Below, one piece after another: positions 19,809 to 29,800 of a stretch of DNA of 64,000 bases. A model generated the notes under the pieces. That model searched no databases and was not told where the DNA came from. It worked only from the letters and a program-made list of their open reading frames with translations. A program made the translations under genes and the position numbers. Each line of letters starts with the position of its first letter. The first letter of the stretch is position 1. Source of the DNA: Brevundimonas lenta (GTDB lineage: Bacteria > Pseudomonadota > Alphaproteobacteria > Caulobacterales > Caulobacteraceae); NCBI RefSeq assembly GCF_014196335.1, contig NZ_JACIDM010000002.1:992001-1056000 (forward strand), in the 5' to 3' direction.

Positions 19809-19967
19809 CTACCCGGGAGTATTCACGTAAGTTTTGGAAAGCCTCGGACCGACCGGATCAGGGACATTCTCCGGGCCGGCGCGATCGTGGCGAAGCTGTC
19901 CGCCAGCCGATCCGGGCCCCAGCAGCAGACAACGCAGGTCCGCTGGCCGCTGATTAAAGTCGACCAT
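19809..19967 (-). CDS. Possible 52-codon small ORF upstream of peroxidase 2
   Basis: An ATG at 19967 is preceded by GGGAGGGGCTGTG, one of the better ribosome-binding sites in the region, and opens a 52-codon frame ending at TAG 19809, 26 bases before peroxidase 2. The product is polar, with one Cys (Cys13) and several Gly/Pro residues, and has no recognised motif. It could be a leader peptide or a small protein of the peroxidase operon, or a chance frame in GC-rich DNA. The strong site is the only argument for it. Confidence 0.25.
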   Translation of the reverse strand: MVDFNQRPADLRCLLLGPGSAGGQLRHDRAGPENVPDPVGPRLSKTYVNTPG

Positions 19968-20320
19968 CACAGCCCCTCCCAGGAACTGCCGGAATTGGAC
20001 GCCTCCGCCCAACAGGACGGACTTCAACTCGTCTTTGTCGGTATTTGACGAGACGATTACCCGGTGTCCCGAATAAAAGTCGCCTCAACACTTCCCCTAC
20101 TTAGACGCGCGAGGAAGATATAAGCATAGCCGGAGAATGAATTCTATTGCGCATAGGTCATAGGCACCTGTGCGGTATAGGTCATACCCCAACCTATCTA
20201 TCCGTAGTTGTCTAGAATTAAAGGGACATAAGCCGGACGGACCGACGCCCCTCAAGTCCTTGTTGGACGATCCGAGTAACGTCGCAATATTTAGAGAAAC
20301 AAGGCAACGCTTGCTTCGCT
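19968..20320. promoter_or_regulatory. Upstream region of peroxidase 2, downstream of the hybrid kinase gene
   Basis: These 353 bases are clearly more AT-rich than the flanking genes and probably hold the promoter for peroxidases 2 and 1. Direct repeats ATAGGTCATA lie at 20153-20162 and 20177-20186, and an inverted repeat AGAATGAATTCT at 20134-20145. No -35/-10 pair is clear enough to assign. No gene is recognised. Confidence 0.45.
20153..20186. repeat. Direct repeat ATAGGTCATA x2, 24 bp apart
   Basis: The ten-base word ATAGGTCATA occurs at 20153-20162 and 20177-20186. The spacing (24 bp) is slightly more than two helical turns. It lies upstream of peroxidase 2 on the side expected for its promoter, so it is a candidate binding site for a dimeric regulator. 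Confidence 0.4.
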
Positions 20321-22732
20321 TTACGCCACAGCGCGATCTGCGCCGGCGCCGTCCTCTTCATCCGGTTGCCGGGCGAACCGGGCGATTGCATGGGCGAGGT
20401 CGGCGATCTGAATCGGCTTGCCCACGTGACCGTCCATCCCGGCGGCGAGACACGCCTCGACCTGATCGCGCTGAACATTCGCCGACAGGGCCACGATCGG
20501 CGTCCGACCGACGGCGCCGGGCATGGCTCTGAGCGCACGCGTCGCCGCCAGGCCGTCCATGACCGGCATGTGCACGTCCATAAGAATGAGATCGTAGTCC
20601 CCGCTGGACGCCGCCGCGACCGCCTCGGCCCCGTCCCGGACCGTATCAGCCGCCATGCCGAGCCCGGCGAGGATCACGCTCAGGAGTTCACGGTTCGTCG
20701 CCGCATCGTCGGCCACCAGGATCCGCGCGCCGGACCCGCCGGGCGCGACCACGCTCGAGCGCTCTCCGCCCTCGTCGACCGCCGACGCCAGGGTGATCTC
20801 GAACCAGAAGGTCGACCCGATCCCCGGGACGCTGGACACCCCCATCTCGCCGCCCATCAGGTTCACCAGCCGGCGCGAAATCGCCAGGCCCAGTCCCGTG
20901 CCGCCATAGACGCGCGTGGTCGACGTATCGGCCTGGGTGAAACGATCGAACAGGGTCTCCAGCTTGTCGGCCGGAATGCCGATGCCGGTGTCGCTGACCG
21001 CCACCCGCAGACGCCATTGGTCGCCATCGGCACGGGCGCCGACATCCAGCCTGACCTCGCCCGCGGCGGTGAATTTCGCGGCGTTCGACAGCAGGTTCAG
21101 CAGGATTTGCCGGAGCCGCGGTTCGTCGCCTTGCAGTAAATGCGGCAGGTCGTCATCGATATTCACGACCAGCGCGATCTGTTTGGCCTCGCACTGCGCC
21201 TCGACGATCGAGGCCGCACTCCGCGCCAGGCCCTCCGGCCGGAACGGCTGCGGATCCAGATCCACCGCCGCCGCCTCCAGCTTCGAATAGTCGAGGATAT
21301 CGTTGATAACGCCCAACAAAGCCTCACTCGAGGCCCCGATCCGCTCGACGTAGCTGCGCTCCGTCGCCGGCAGGCTGTCGTGCGACAGAAGCACGTCCGA
21401 ATAGCCGATCACGCTGGTCAACGGCGTGCGCAGCTCGTGGCTCATATTGGCCAGAAACTCCGACTTCGCCCGCACAGCCCCCTCAGCCCGGTCCCGCGCC
21501 TCGATAAGCTCGTCCTCCATGGCCTTACGGGCGGAGATGTCGCGAACCACGACCACCAATTCGGTGATGGTCCCGTCCTCACTGGGCACGGCGCGCACAT
21601 TGCTCTCGACCCAGACCGTACGCCCGTCGCGGTGCAGCGCGCGGTGCTGGAGTTGCTGGCTGCGCACCCCGCGCAAGCCGCGCCGGATCACCGACAGGAC
21701 GGCGGTGCGATCCTCGGGGTGAACCAGTGACTGGGGCGCCACGCCCCTGAGGTCGGACGGCGAATAGCCGATCAGCCCCTCGGCCGCGGGCGAGATGTAG
21801 TTGCTGCGGCCGCTGGCCTGAATGCGGACGACGGCGTCGTCCATATTGTCCGCCAACAGACGATACTGCGCCTCGCTCCGCGTCAGCCGCGCCACGGACT
21901 TCTCGCGCTCGGTGATGTCCTGCAGCACGCCGAACAGGGAGGTCGTCGCACCGTCCGGCGAACGCATCGCCACCGTGCGCGAGCGGATGATCCGCTTCTC
22001 GCCGTCCGCCCGCGTCAGGCGCAGGCGGCAATCATAGCCCTCCCCGGTCTCCAGCGCGGCGGCGATGAGTTCGCGCAACATCTGCCGGTCGTCCGGATGA
22101 TATCGTTCCATCGCATCGTCGAATGACGGAGCGCCCGTGGAGGGGTCCTGCGCATGAATGCTGTACATGCCGTCAGACCAGCCGAGTTGCCCGGTCTCGG
22201 CGTCGAAGCGCCAGTTGCCGAAACCCGCGGTCGACTCCGCCAGCTTCAGCGTGGCCAGTTGCCCGGTCTGAATCCGCTGGGCGGTGACCTGCTGGATGAA
22301 GTCCGTCGCCGCGGCGGCGAGGCGCTGCAGCGTGGCGAGATCGGCCGGGCTGAACGACGCCCGCGCTTCCCCGCTCATCACGGCGATCGATCCGATGGGT
22401 TGGCCCTGGCCGTCGCAGACCGTTGCGCCGGCGTAGAAGCGCAGCGCTTCCGGGCCGGTGACCAGCGGATGATTCATGACCCTCGGATCGGTCGACGCGT
22501 CCAGCACCACGAAGGTCGCGCCGGGGCCGGCCGCAACGAGCTTGCGCGTCACGCTGACACGACTTTCGATCGCGCTCGTCGGCAGGCCGACCACCGCCCG
22601 GAACGCCAGCTCATCCTCACCGAGGATCGTCACCATGCCCATTGAGGTGTGGAAGGCCGAGCAGGCCAGATGGACAAGGCGCTCCATCGGGCTTTCGCCC
22701 GTCGGAATGTCACGCCAAACCTCGTCCACCAT
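20321..22732 (-). CDS. Hybrid sensor histidine kinase/response regulator (GAF-PAS-PAS-HisKA-HATPase-REC)
   Basis: This soluble protein of about 803 aa has no transmembrane segment. Domains in order: GAF near 15-155, two PAS domains near 165-280 and 285-405 (each ending in a DIT/DIS-ER/RK linker), HisKA with His432 in NMSHELRTP, HATPase with the N-box NLLSNAAKF (Asn550) and GTGLGL, and a C-terminal REC with Asp719 in LILMDVHMP. It should autophosphorylate and pass phosphate to its own REC; onward transfer needs an Hpt protein, which it lacks. ATG 22732 follows AGGGGGC; a longer TTG start is open but less likely. It sits between the peroxidase genes, 79 bp after the second kinase, and may be co-transcribed with it. 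Confidence 0.9.
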   Translation of the reverse strand: MVDEVWRDIPTGESPMERLVHLACSAFHTSMGMVTILGEDELAFRAVVGLPTSAIESRVSVTRKLVAAGPGATFVVLDASTDPRVMNHPLVTGPEALRFYAGATVCDGQGQPIGSIAVMSGEARASFSPADLATLQRLAAAATDFIQQVTAQRIQTGQLATLKLAESTAGFGNWRFDAETGQLGWSDGMYSIHAQDPSTGAPSFDDAMERYHPDDRQMLRELIAAALETGEGYDCRLRLTRADGEKRIIRSRTVAMRSPDGATTSLFGVLQDITEREKSVARLTRSEAQYRLLADNMDDAVVRIQASGRSNYISPAAEGLIGYSPSDLRGVAPQSLVHPEDRTAVLSVIRRGLRGVRSQQLQHRALHRDGRTVWVESNVRAVPSEDGTITELVVVVRDISARKAMEDELIEARDRAEGAVRAKSEFLANMSHELRTPLTSVIGYSDVLLSHDSLPATERSYVERIGASSEALLGVINDILDYSKLEAAAVDLDPQPFRPEGLARSAASIVEAQCEAKQIALVVNIDDDLPHLLQGDEPRLRQILLNLLSNAAKFTAAGEVRLDVGARADGDQWRLRVAVSDTGIGIPADKLETLFDRFTQADTSTTRVYGGTGLGLAISRRLVNLMGGEMGVSSVPGIGSTFWFEITLASAVDEGGERSSVVAPGGSGARILVADDAATNRELLSVILAGLGMAADTVRDGAEAVAAASSGDYDLILMDVHMPVMDGLAATRALRAMPGAVGRTPIVALSANVQRDQVEACLAAGMDGHVGKPIQIADLAHAIARFARQPDEEDGAGADRAVA

Positions 22733-22811
22733 CACGCGCCCCCTGATCAAGGGAGACGCTACACGTCGGATTTGAAATTTTCGTTAGCGTAACAGTTAGT
22801 TGTCCCGGCCG

Positions 22812-23588
22812 TCACAGCATGGTCCGGGCGGCGCGCTTCAGGCCGTCAGGTTCAGCGAAGACGATCCCCACCCGCATGCCCCGGTCATCCAGTCCCCGGG
22901 CGATCATCAGTTCGCCATCCAGCTGATCCGCGAAGATCGGAAACAGGGCCGTCCCCAGTCCCGATCGCGATGCGGCCGGCGGACCGGATCCGTCGTCGGC
23001 GACCTCCACCCGCCAGAACGGCGGCGTCCGCCGCAGACTGACTTCGATATGGCCCGCACCGGACTCCGGGAACGCGTGCTTCAGGGCGTTGGTCACGGCC
23101 TCGAAGATGAACAGGCCGATGGGGCGCGCCAGCTCCGCCGGCCACGTCTCGTCCGGAGCCTCGACCGCGATCTCGACGTCCGGCGCCATCCGCAGATCCT
23201 TGCAGACCTGCTCCAGCCACGGCCTCACCAGCACGCCGTCATGGTCCGTCCCCTCATGGAGCACGGCATGGAGCCGGGCGAACGTCTGGAGCCGCTCCGA
23301 GGCCGCCTCCAGATGGTCGCGCACCTCAAGGTCGTCGATGCTGCGGGCCTGCATCATCAGCATGGACGCGGCCAGCTGCAGCGAGTTCTTGGCCCTGTGA
23401 TCAACTTCCCGGACCTTCAGCGCCCAGCGGTCCTCGCGGGGGTCCACCTCGTCCGGCCGCGCCTTGCACTGCTCCAACGCCCGCTCGAGATCAGCGATCT
23501 TGCGCCTGAGCTGCGGCTCGACCGGCCTGCCCTCGGCCGCCTTTGGACCGGTGCAAACCGGACAGTCGGCGTCTTCCGGTTTCGTCAT
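22812..23588 (-). CDS. Soluble sensor histidine kinase, HisKA_2/HWE-like, with N-terminal CPVC motif
   Basis: This 258-aa protein starts at ATG 23588 after GGGGTGGGG; upstream in-frame codons to 23669 show no domain. The phosphoacceptor is His64 in EVDHRAKNSLQL, the form seen in HisKA_2 kinases. The ATPase part has EAVTNALKHAFP and a DDGSG block followed by GLG. It has no membrane segment and no recognised input domain. Residues 9-12 are CPVC, with another Cys at 41, in a short predicted helical N-terminus. The thiols could bind a metal or sense redox state, which would fit the neighbouring peroxidase genes; this is inference. Such kinases usually phosphorylate stand-alone regulators. Confidence 0.82.
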   Translation of the reverse strand: MTKPEDADCPVCTGPKAAEGRPVEPQLRRKIADLERALEQCKARPDEVDPREDRWALKVREVDHRAKNSLQLAASMLMMQARSIDDLEVRDHLEAASERLQTFARLHAVLHEGTDHDGVLVRPWLEQVCKDLRMAPDVEIAVEAPDETWPAELARPIGLFIFEAVTNALKHAFPESGAGHIEVSLRRTPPFWRVEVADDGSGPPAASRSGLGTALFPIFADQLDGELMIARGLDDRGMRVGIVFAEPDGLKRAARTML

Positions 23589-23809
23589 GACCCCACCCCT
23601 GCTGGCCGGGCCCCAAACGCACGACATCCGAAGAAACGCCAGGTCCCTCCGGAAGTCGCTGCGGGCCAAGCCGGAGGAACGCCCTCCGCTGACTTGCCCG
23701 ACGGGTCTTTATGGATATGCACGCTTCCGCCCCTGTACGTCGCCGCCCCTCGATCCCTTCCACAAGCCGGACGCTGCGACGTCCTTGCACCCGGTTGCGG
23801 AGCCCCGGA

Positions 23810-23842
23810 CCGCCTGAAGCAGATATGCGCTGCTTCAGGCGG
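23810..23842 (-). terminator. Strong hairpin after peroxidase 3
   Basis: CCGCCTGAAGCAG (23810-23822) and CTGCTTCAGGCGG (23830-23842) form a perfect 13-bp stem with a 7-base loop. It starts 17 bases beyond the stop of peroxidase 3. No T-run follows in the minus direction, so it may be a processing or stability element rather than a simple intrinsic terminator. The rest of 23589-23859 shows no gene. Confidence 0.65.
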
Positions 23843-23859
23843 CCCTTATGGGCGCGGGG

Positions 23860-26800
23860 TCAAGCCAGCCAGTCGTTGTGCGTCACGAACCACGGATCGT
23901 CGGAGATCGATCCGAAGTCGTGGATTTGCGGCAGCACCCGTTCGAAGCGATGGCTGAAGGCGTCGGCTCCAAAGTCATTGAAGTCGTGCCAGCTGCGGAA
24001 GCTCGGCATGTCGTACCGATCTTGCAGCGCCGGGAGGACGAAGGCCTCGTCTTGCACCGGAAGGACGAAGGCGTCGTCATCCAGCGAAGGCAGGACCTGC
24101 GGCACATTGACGACCGCCTTGTCAGCAGCCGGTTGCACCAGCGGCGACACGACGACCTCCTTGGGAGCCGCAGGCAGGACCTGGGCGTCCGCGGCGGACT
24201 TGCCCGCCACCGTCGGAGCCGCAACCAGCGATTCCAGGGTGACGATCGTGCCGTTGGCGTACCGGACCCGCTCCACCGCCAGCAGGGTGTCGGCTCCATC
24301 GCGACCTCCGACAGTGTCGGTCACCAGGTAGCCGCCAGCCACGGCCGTGACCATGTACTGACCCGCCAGGCCTTGCAGTTGCGCCAGGTCGTTGCCGCCA
24401 CCGCCGTTCAGGGTGTCGTTACCGCCCCTGCCCGACAGCGTGTCGTTGCCGATGCCGCCGGTGATGACGTTGGCGTCCGCGTTACCCGTGCCGGTGAAGT
24501 TGCCGACCCCGGTGTAGGTCACGTTCTCCACATTGGCCGCGAGCGTATGGAGGCTCGACAGGGTATCGACCCAGTCCAGACCACCGCCCGCCGCTTCGAC
24601 GATCGAGTCACCAGCTGCGCTCAGGACGTAGTGGTCGTTGCCGGAACCGCCCTGAAGCGTGTTGGCCGCACCCGAGCCGCCATGGAGGGTGTCGTCACCA
24701 TCCAGGCCGATCAGGTAGTCGGCCCCGGTGCCGCCCGAGAGGACGTTGGCGCCGAGCGACCCGATGAGGGTGTCGTTAAGCGCCGAACCGGTGACGTTTT
24801 CGAAGCCCGACAGGGTGTCGGAAGCGCCGTCGCCGTCGTTGGAGGCGATCGAACCGTTCAGGTTCACCGAGACACCCCCGACCGCCGAAGCGTAGGAGAC
24901 CGTATCGATGCCGCCGCCGCCGATGAGGGCGTCGATGCCGCCGCGACCGGAGAGGACGTCGTTGCCGACGCCGCCTTCCATCGCATTGGCGAGGTCGTTG
25001 CCGACGCCGATGAAGTCACCGGCTCCGACGAACGCCAGGTTTTCGACGTTGGCTCTCAGCGTCCACGACCCGCGGGTGGTGAGCACCGAGTCCGTGCCCT
25101 CGCCGGCCAGCTCCAGGACCGTGTCATTGGCTTCGACGTAGTAGATGTCGTTGCCCAGACCGCCCTGCATGGTGTTGGCCAGGCCGGCGCCGCCCCAGAG
25201 GAAGTCGTCGCCGCCGAGACCGATCAGGGTGTCGGAGCCCTCGCCGCCGAACATGACGTTCGCCACCGCGCTGCCGACCAGGGTGTCGGCGAAGGCCGAA
25301 CCCACGACGTTCTCGATGCTGGTCAGCGAAGCCTGGTTACTGCCGTCCGCATTGCGGGCGTAGTTGCCGTTCAGCGAGACATGCTTGCCCGCAGTCGAGG
25401 TTTCGAAGCTGAGCGTGTCGTTGCCCGCTCCGCCGGCGTAGCTGGCTTCTCCGGTCGTACCGTCCATGGACTCGTCGGATCCGGCGTTTTCCGTAAGAAC
25501 CGGAGCCTCCGGACCGAAGGCCTCGACCACATCGTCGGGGCGGAGCGTCCCGACGACGGTGTCCGTGCCGCCGTTCTGGCGGAACACGATCCGGTGGGCC
25601 GAGCTCAGCTCGGTGATGTCCACCGTGTCGTTGCCGTCAGAACCGTCGATGGTGATGGTGCTGGTGGCCAGGCTGGTGCCGGCGAAGGTGCCGATCGGGA
25701 TGAAGGTGTCGCCGCCGCCGCGACCGGTGATGGTGATCTCCTCGATGTTATCCAGTTCGGCGATGATCGAGGCGTTGTTCGTCCCGTTGCGGGTGATGAC
25801 GATCTCGGTGTTGGCGTTCAGGCCGGTGATGCCCGCCGCCAGCGCCGCCGTCCTCGAGTAGATGCGGTAGACTTCAGCCGTGGCGTCGCCGCGGATGCGG
25901 ACGGTGTCGGTGTTGCCCTGGCCGTCGATGAAGTCGCGGCCGTCGCCCACACCCCAGAGGATCTGGTCGTTGCCCGCGCCGCCCAGCGCCGTGTCGTTGC
26001 CGGCGCCGCCGACGAGGACGTCATTGCCGCCCGCGCCGTTGACGGTGTCGACGCCGCCGTGTCCGAGGACGATGTCGGCGTTGGCGCCGCCGTTCGAGGT
26101 TCCGGCCGCGTTCGTGCCGTTCACCAGAGCGTAGGTGACCGCGTTGAAGCGAAGGTTCTCGACGGTGGTCAGGGTGTCGACCCCCTCGGTTCCGATCAGG
26201 TCCGTGACCGTCAGTTGGCCGGTCCCGTTTAGGCCGAAGCCGAAGGCGCCGACCGCGCCGGCCCAGACTGCGACGTCCGCCCCGCCCGCGCCGCCGTCAA
26301 GACGGTCATTGCCCGCGCCGCCGTTCAGCGTATCCGTGCCGCCGGCCCCGTTGAGCTGGTCGTCACCGGCGTTGCCGTTGAGCGTATCGTTGGCACCGAG
26401 GCCGAGGAGGCCGCTGGTGCCGTTGGCGATATCGTCACCGGCCGTGCCGTTGAAGGTATTGGCAAGGATCGGGATGGCGTTCCAGAAGTCGCCGACCACG
26501 CCGGTCGGGACCGAGAACACCTGCTCTGCATTACCCACGCCGTCGGTGAAGCTGACGGCCACCCGGAGCAGACCGCCAACCTGGGCCTGGGCGGGCGTGT
26601 AGTTCACGCCGTTTGCCCCGCCGATGTTGGTCCAGGTCGTGCCGCCGTTGGTCGACAGCTGCCACTGGTAGGAGAAGGCGCCGAGACCGTTGGCGTCCGC
26701 GATGCCGGCCGTGTTGGCGGTCAGCTGCTGGGTTTCGGTCGGGGTCTGGTCGTTGATCACCGGCACGCCGGTGGCCGGCGAGTTCACCGCCACATCTCCA

Positions 26801-29800
26801 TCAGCGAAGCGCATGATCTCGATGTTGCGGATGACGTCCGTGCCGTCCGTGCCGACGTTGTCGACGAGCTGGAAGCGCCCGCCGCCGAGGTTGGTGATCG
26901 TGTAGTCGGCGAAGTTGCCCGAGAACACGGCGATATCGACATCGCCCGCCCCGTTCGCCGTCATGATGTCACGGGCGATGTTCAGCTGGCCCGGGTTGAG
27001 TGTGCCGTTGAACATCCGCGTCATCAGCTGGTTCATGCTGTCTGCATATTCTAGGATGGCTCCGGTGCCGCCGTCGGGACCAATCGCGGCGTGAACAGCG
27101 ATCCGGACGTTCAGCCAGGTGTCGCCATCGATGAAATCGTCGCCGGCCTGCCCCGTGATGAGGTCATTCCCGTCGCCGCCCATGATGATGTCGCCGCCGT
27201 TCCAGGAGGTGACGCCCGCGCCGAGCATGGCCTGAAGGCCGGTGATCCGGGCGATGCCCGCAGCATCGAGCTGGCTGCCGTAGAAGCCGCTTGCGCCGCC
27301 GTTGGCCAGGGACACCATGGCCGCCGCATCGTCGTTGGAGCCAAGCAGAATGTCATTGAAGGCCGTACCTGAGAGGCCTTCCATGGATTCATACTCATCC
27401 AGGGCGGCGTTCTGCGGCAGGGTCGGCGCTTCATCGAACACGATCCCGACCGACAGGTCAGCGAACACACCGGTCGTGTTGTTCTTGTAAGTCGCCCAGT
27501 CGAAGCCGGACATGCCGGCCATCTTCCCGCGACCCGGGCTGCCGACCATGATGTCGTCGCCGCCTTCACCGATGAACTCGTCGAAGCCGCCGTCGCCGAT
27601 GAAGACGTCGTGACCGCGAATGCCGTCGTGGGCGAAGATTTCATCGAAGTTGTCGCCGGGGGCGCCGTCGAAGGTGCCGGTTTCGAGCCAGTCGTTGCCC
27701 TCGTTGCCCAGCAGGCGTTCGGCGTTGCGGTTGCCGAGGATGAAGTCATTGCCGGTGCCGCCGAAGACTTCGGAGCCCATGTCGGTGCCGAGGACCACGA
27801 AGTCCTGACCGGCCCCGCCAAGGACCAGGTCGAGACCCGGTCCGGCCTGGACGACGTCGTTGCCGTCGCCGCCCTTGACGTTGTCGTCGCCGCCGCTGTC
27901 CGAAATGATGTCATCACCGGCGCCGCCGTTGATGATGTCGTTGCCGAACCCGCCTTCCATCCGATCGTTGCCGGCGTCACCGTGCATGGTGTCGTCGCCG
28001 CCGCCCGAGATCATGATGTCGGCGTTGTTGGTGCCGCCCAGCACGATGTGGTCGAAGCCGGTGTAGCGCAGATAGTTGCTGTCGGCGCCCGCCGTACCGG
28101 GATTGTCCCGGATGACCAGCTGGGTCAGCAGACCGCTGCCCGTGGGGTCGGTGGATTCCAGCAGACCGTCGCCGTCCAGATCATTGAACTGGGCCGCCTG
28201 GTTGATCTCGAGGATCAGTCCGGGCGTCGAGAACACGTCCGACGGCAGGTGGGTCGCGTCGGTGTTGCGCATGATCATCGCGGCGAAGGAGTTGCCCTCC
28301 ATCTCGCTGAACAGGTGCAGGCCATCGAGCCGCTGCAGATAGTAGAAGCGGTCGCCGCTCTGCAGTTTCTCCATCTGGATTTCAAAGACGAAGTTGAACG
28401 TCGAGCCCAGCATGCCGCCGAAGGGCATGATCTCTTCGGCCAGGCCGCCGATCCACAGATCGACATTCTCCAGACCGCCGAGGCTGCCCGGAACCGCGCC
28501 GGCATAGGCGCCGGAGGCGTTCAGGAAGGCCAGCCGGTCGGCCGGAACAGTCAGGCCGCCGACCGAGGTGCCGGTGATGATCGTCAGGGCGGCGTCGCGC
28601 TTGCCGTCGATCGTCGACTGACCGGTGATCAGGGCGTGATCGCCGTAGGCCGCGATGAAGTTGATGATCGAGGCTTCGTTCTTCAGATGGCTCGCGAAGT
28701 CGACCCAGCTCTCATAGGGCTTCATCAGCGTGTTCTGCTGGGCCGCTTCGTAGAACTGGCGACGCGCCTCGTTGAGCGAGGGGACGCCGGTGTCACGGCC
28801 ACGGGCCAGGTTGATCGTCGCGAGGTCGAGCGGCAGGCCCAGCAGGTTGTTGCGGAGCGCGCTGGTAACGAACTCGTCGATCTGGTTGCCTTCCTGCCGC
28901 GTCATGCCGCGGATGATGGCGCCGGCCGCGATGTTCGCGTCGACCGTCGTCGTGCCGCCGTTGTTCTGGAATTCCAGCGGGTTCAGGAAGCCCTCGATCA
29001 GGCTGATCTGATCAGGAGTCATCGTCGGATCGAAGCGGTCGATCGTCTCGGTCAGCATCGAGTGGCCGAAGCGATAAACGACGTGAGCGAACTCGGCGAC
29101 GATGTCCGGATCGATGGTGACGTCATAGCCGTCCGGAACCAGGAACACGTTGATGTTCGGCTGGATCTTCCGGGCGAACTCTTCGAACACGAGGTGCTGA
29201 TACTGCATCTCGGTGCCGAATTTGGCGGCCTGGAACAGGCGTTCGCCGTCCCAGACAAGACCGGCGACGCTGGCCGGCACGGTAGTCACGTCAGTCAGCA
29301 GCCACTCGTTCAGGAAGGCCACGGCCTGCGCCTGGGTGCCGCCGCCGGCCAGAATGGCCTGGGCGTCAGCAAGCGCGACCGCCTTGGTGTGGTCGACCAG
29401 GCGATTGTGCTCCGAGTGGAACACGTGGTGGACGGCGGTCAGGCCGATGTTCTCGTTGGCGCGGCCGTCACCGGCCATGAAGTGGGCGTCCAGCAGCTCG
29501 TTGTCGTAGAAGCCGTCGGTCGCCGAGCCGTCTCCGTTGCCGAGGCCGATCTCGATGTCGCCGTCCTGCAGACCATCCGGCACGGCGCTGTGCGCGATGT
29601 CGGCAAGGAAGGCGTGGCCAGTGCGGACGGCGACCGAGTTGCCCGGGCCGTCGGACAGGGAAATGCCGAGCCCGCCGTTAGCCGCCGGATTCCCTTCAAC
29701 GAGAATGAACACGGTGGGATTGGCAGGATCCGCGAAGACGACCTGCGGGAAGCCGTTCGGTCCGGGCGTGAAGTTGCCGTACTCGTCGGTGGCCAGCAGG

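Noticed and set aside
19862-19871. GGACATTCTC shared with 31511-31520 as a common operator
   Set aside because: A single 10-base match between two regions of this size is expected by chance fairly often, and the first copy lies inside the small-frame leader rather than the main upstream region.
22733-22750. Longer TTG start of the hybrid kinase, and likewise TTG 51423 for GH92 and distal starts at 9058, 45820 and 63206
   Set aside because: The extensions lack ribosome-binding sites, or overlap the site of the better start, and do not match the families.
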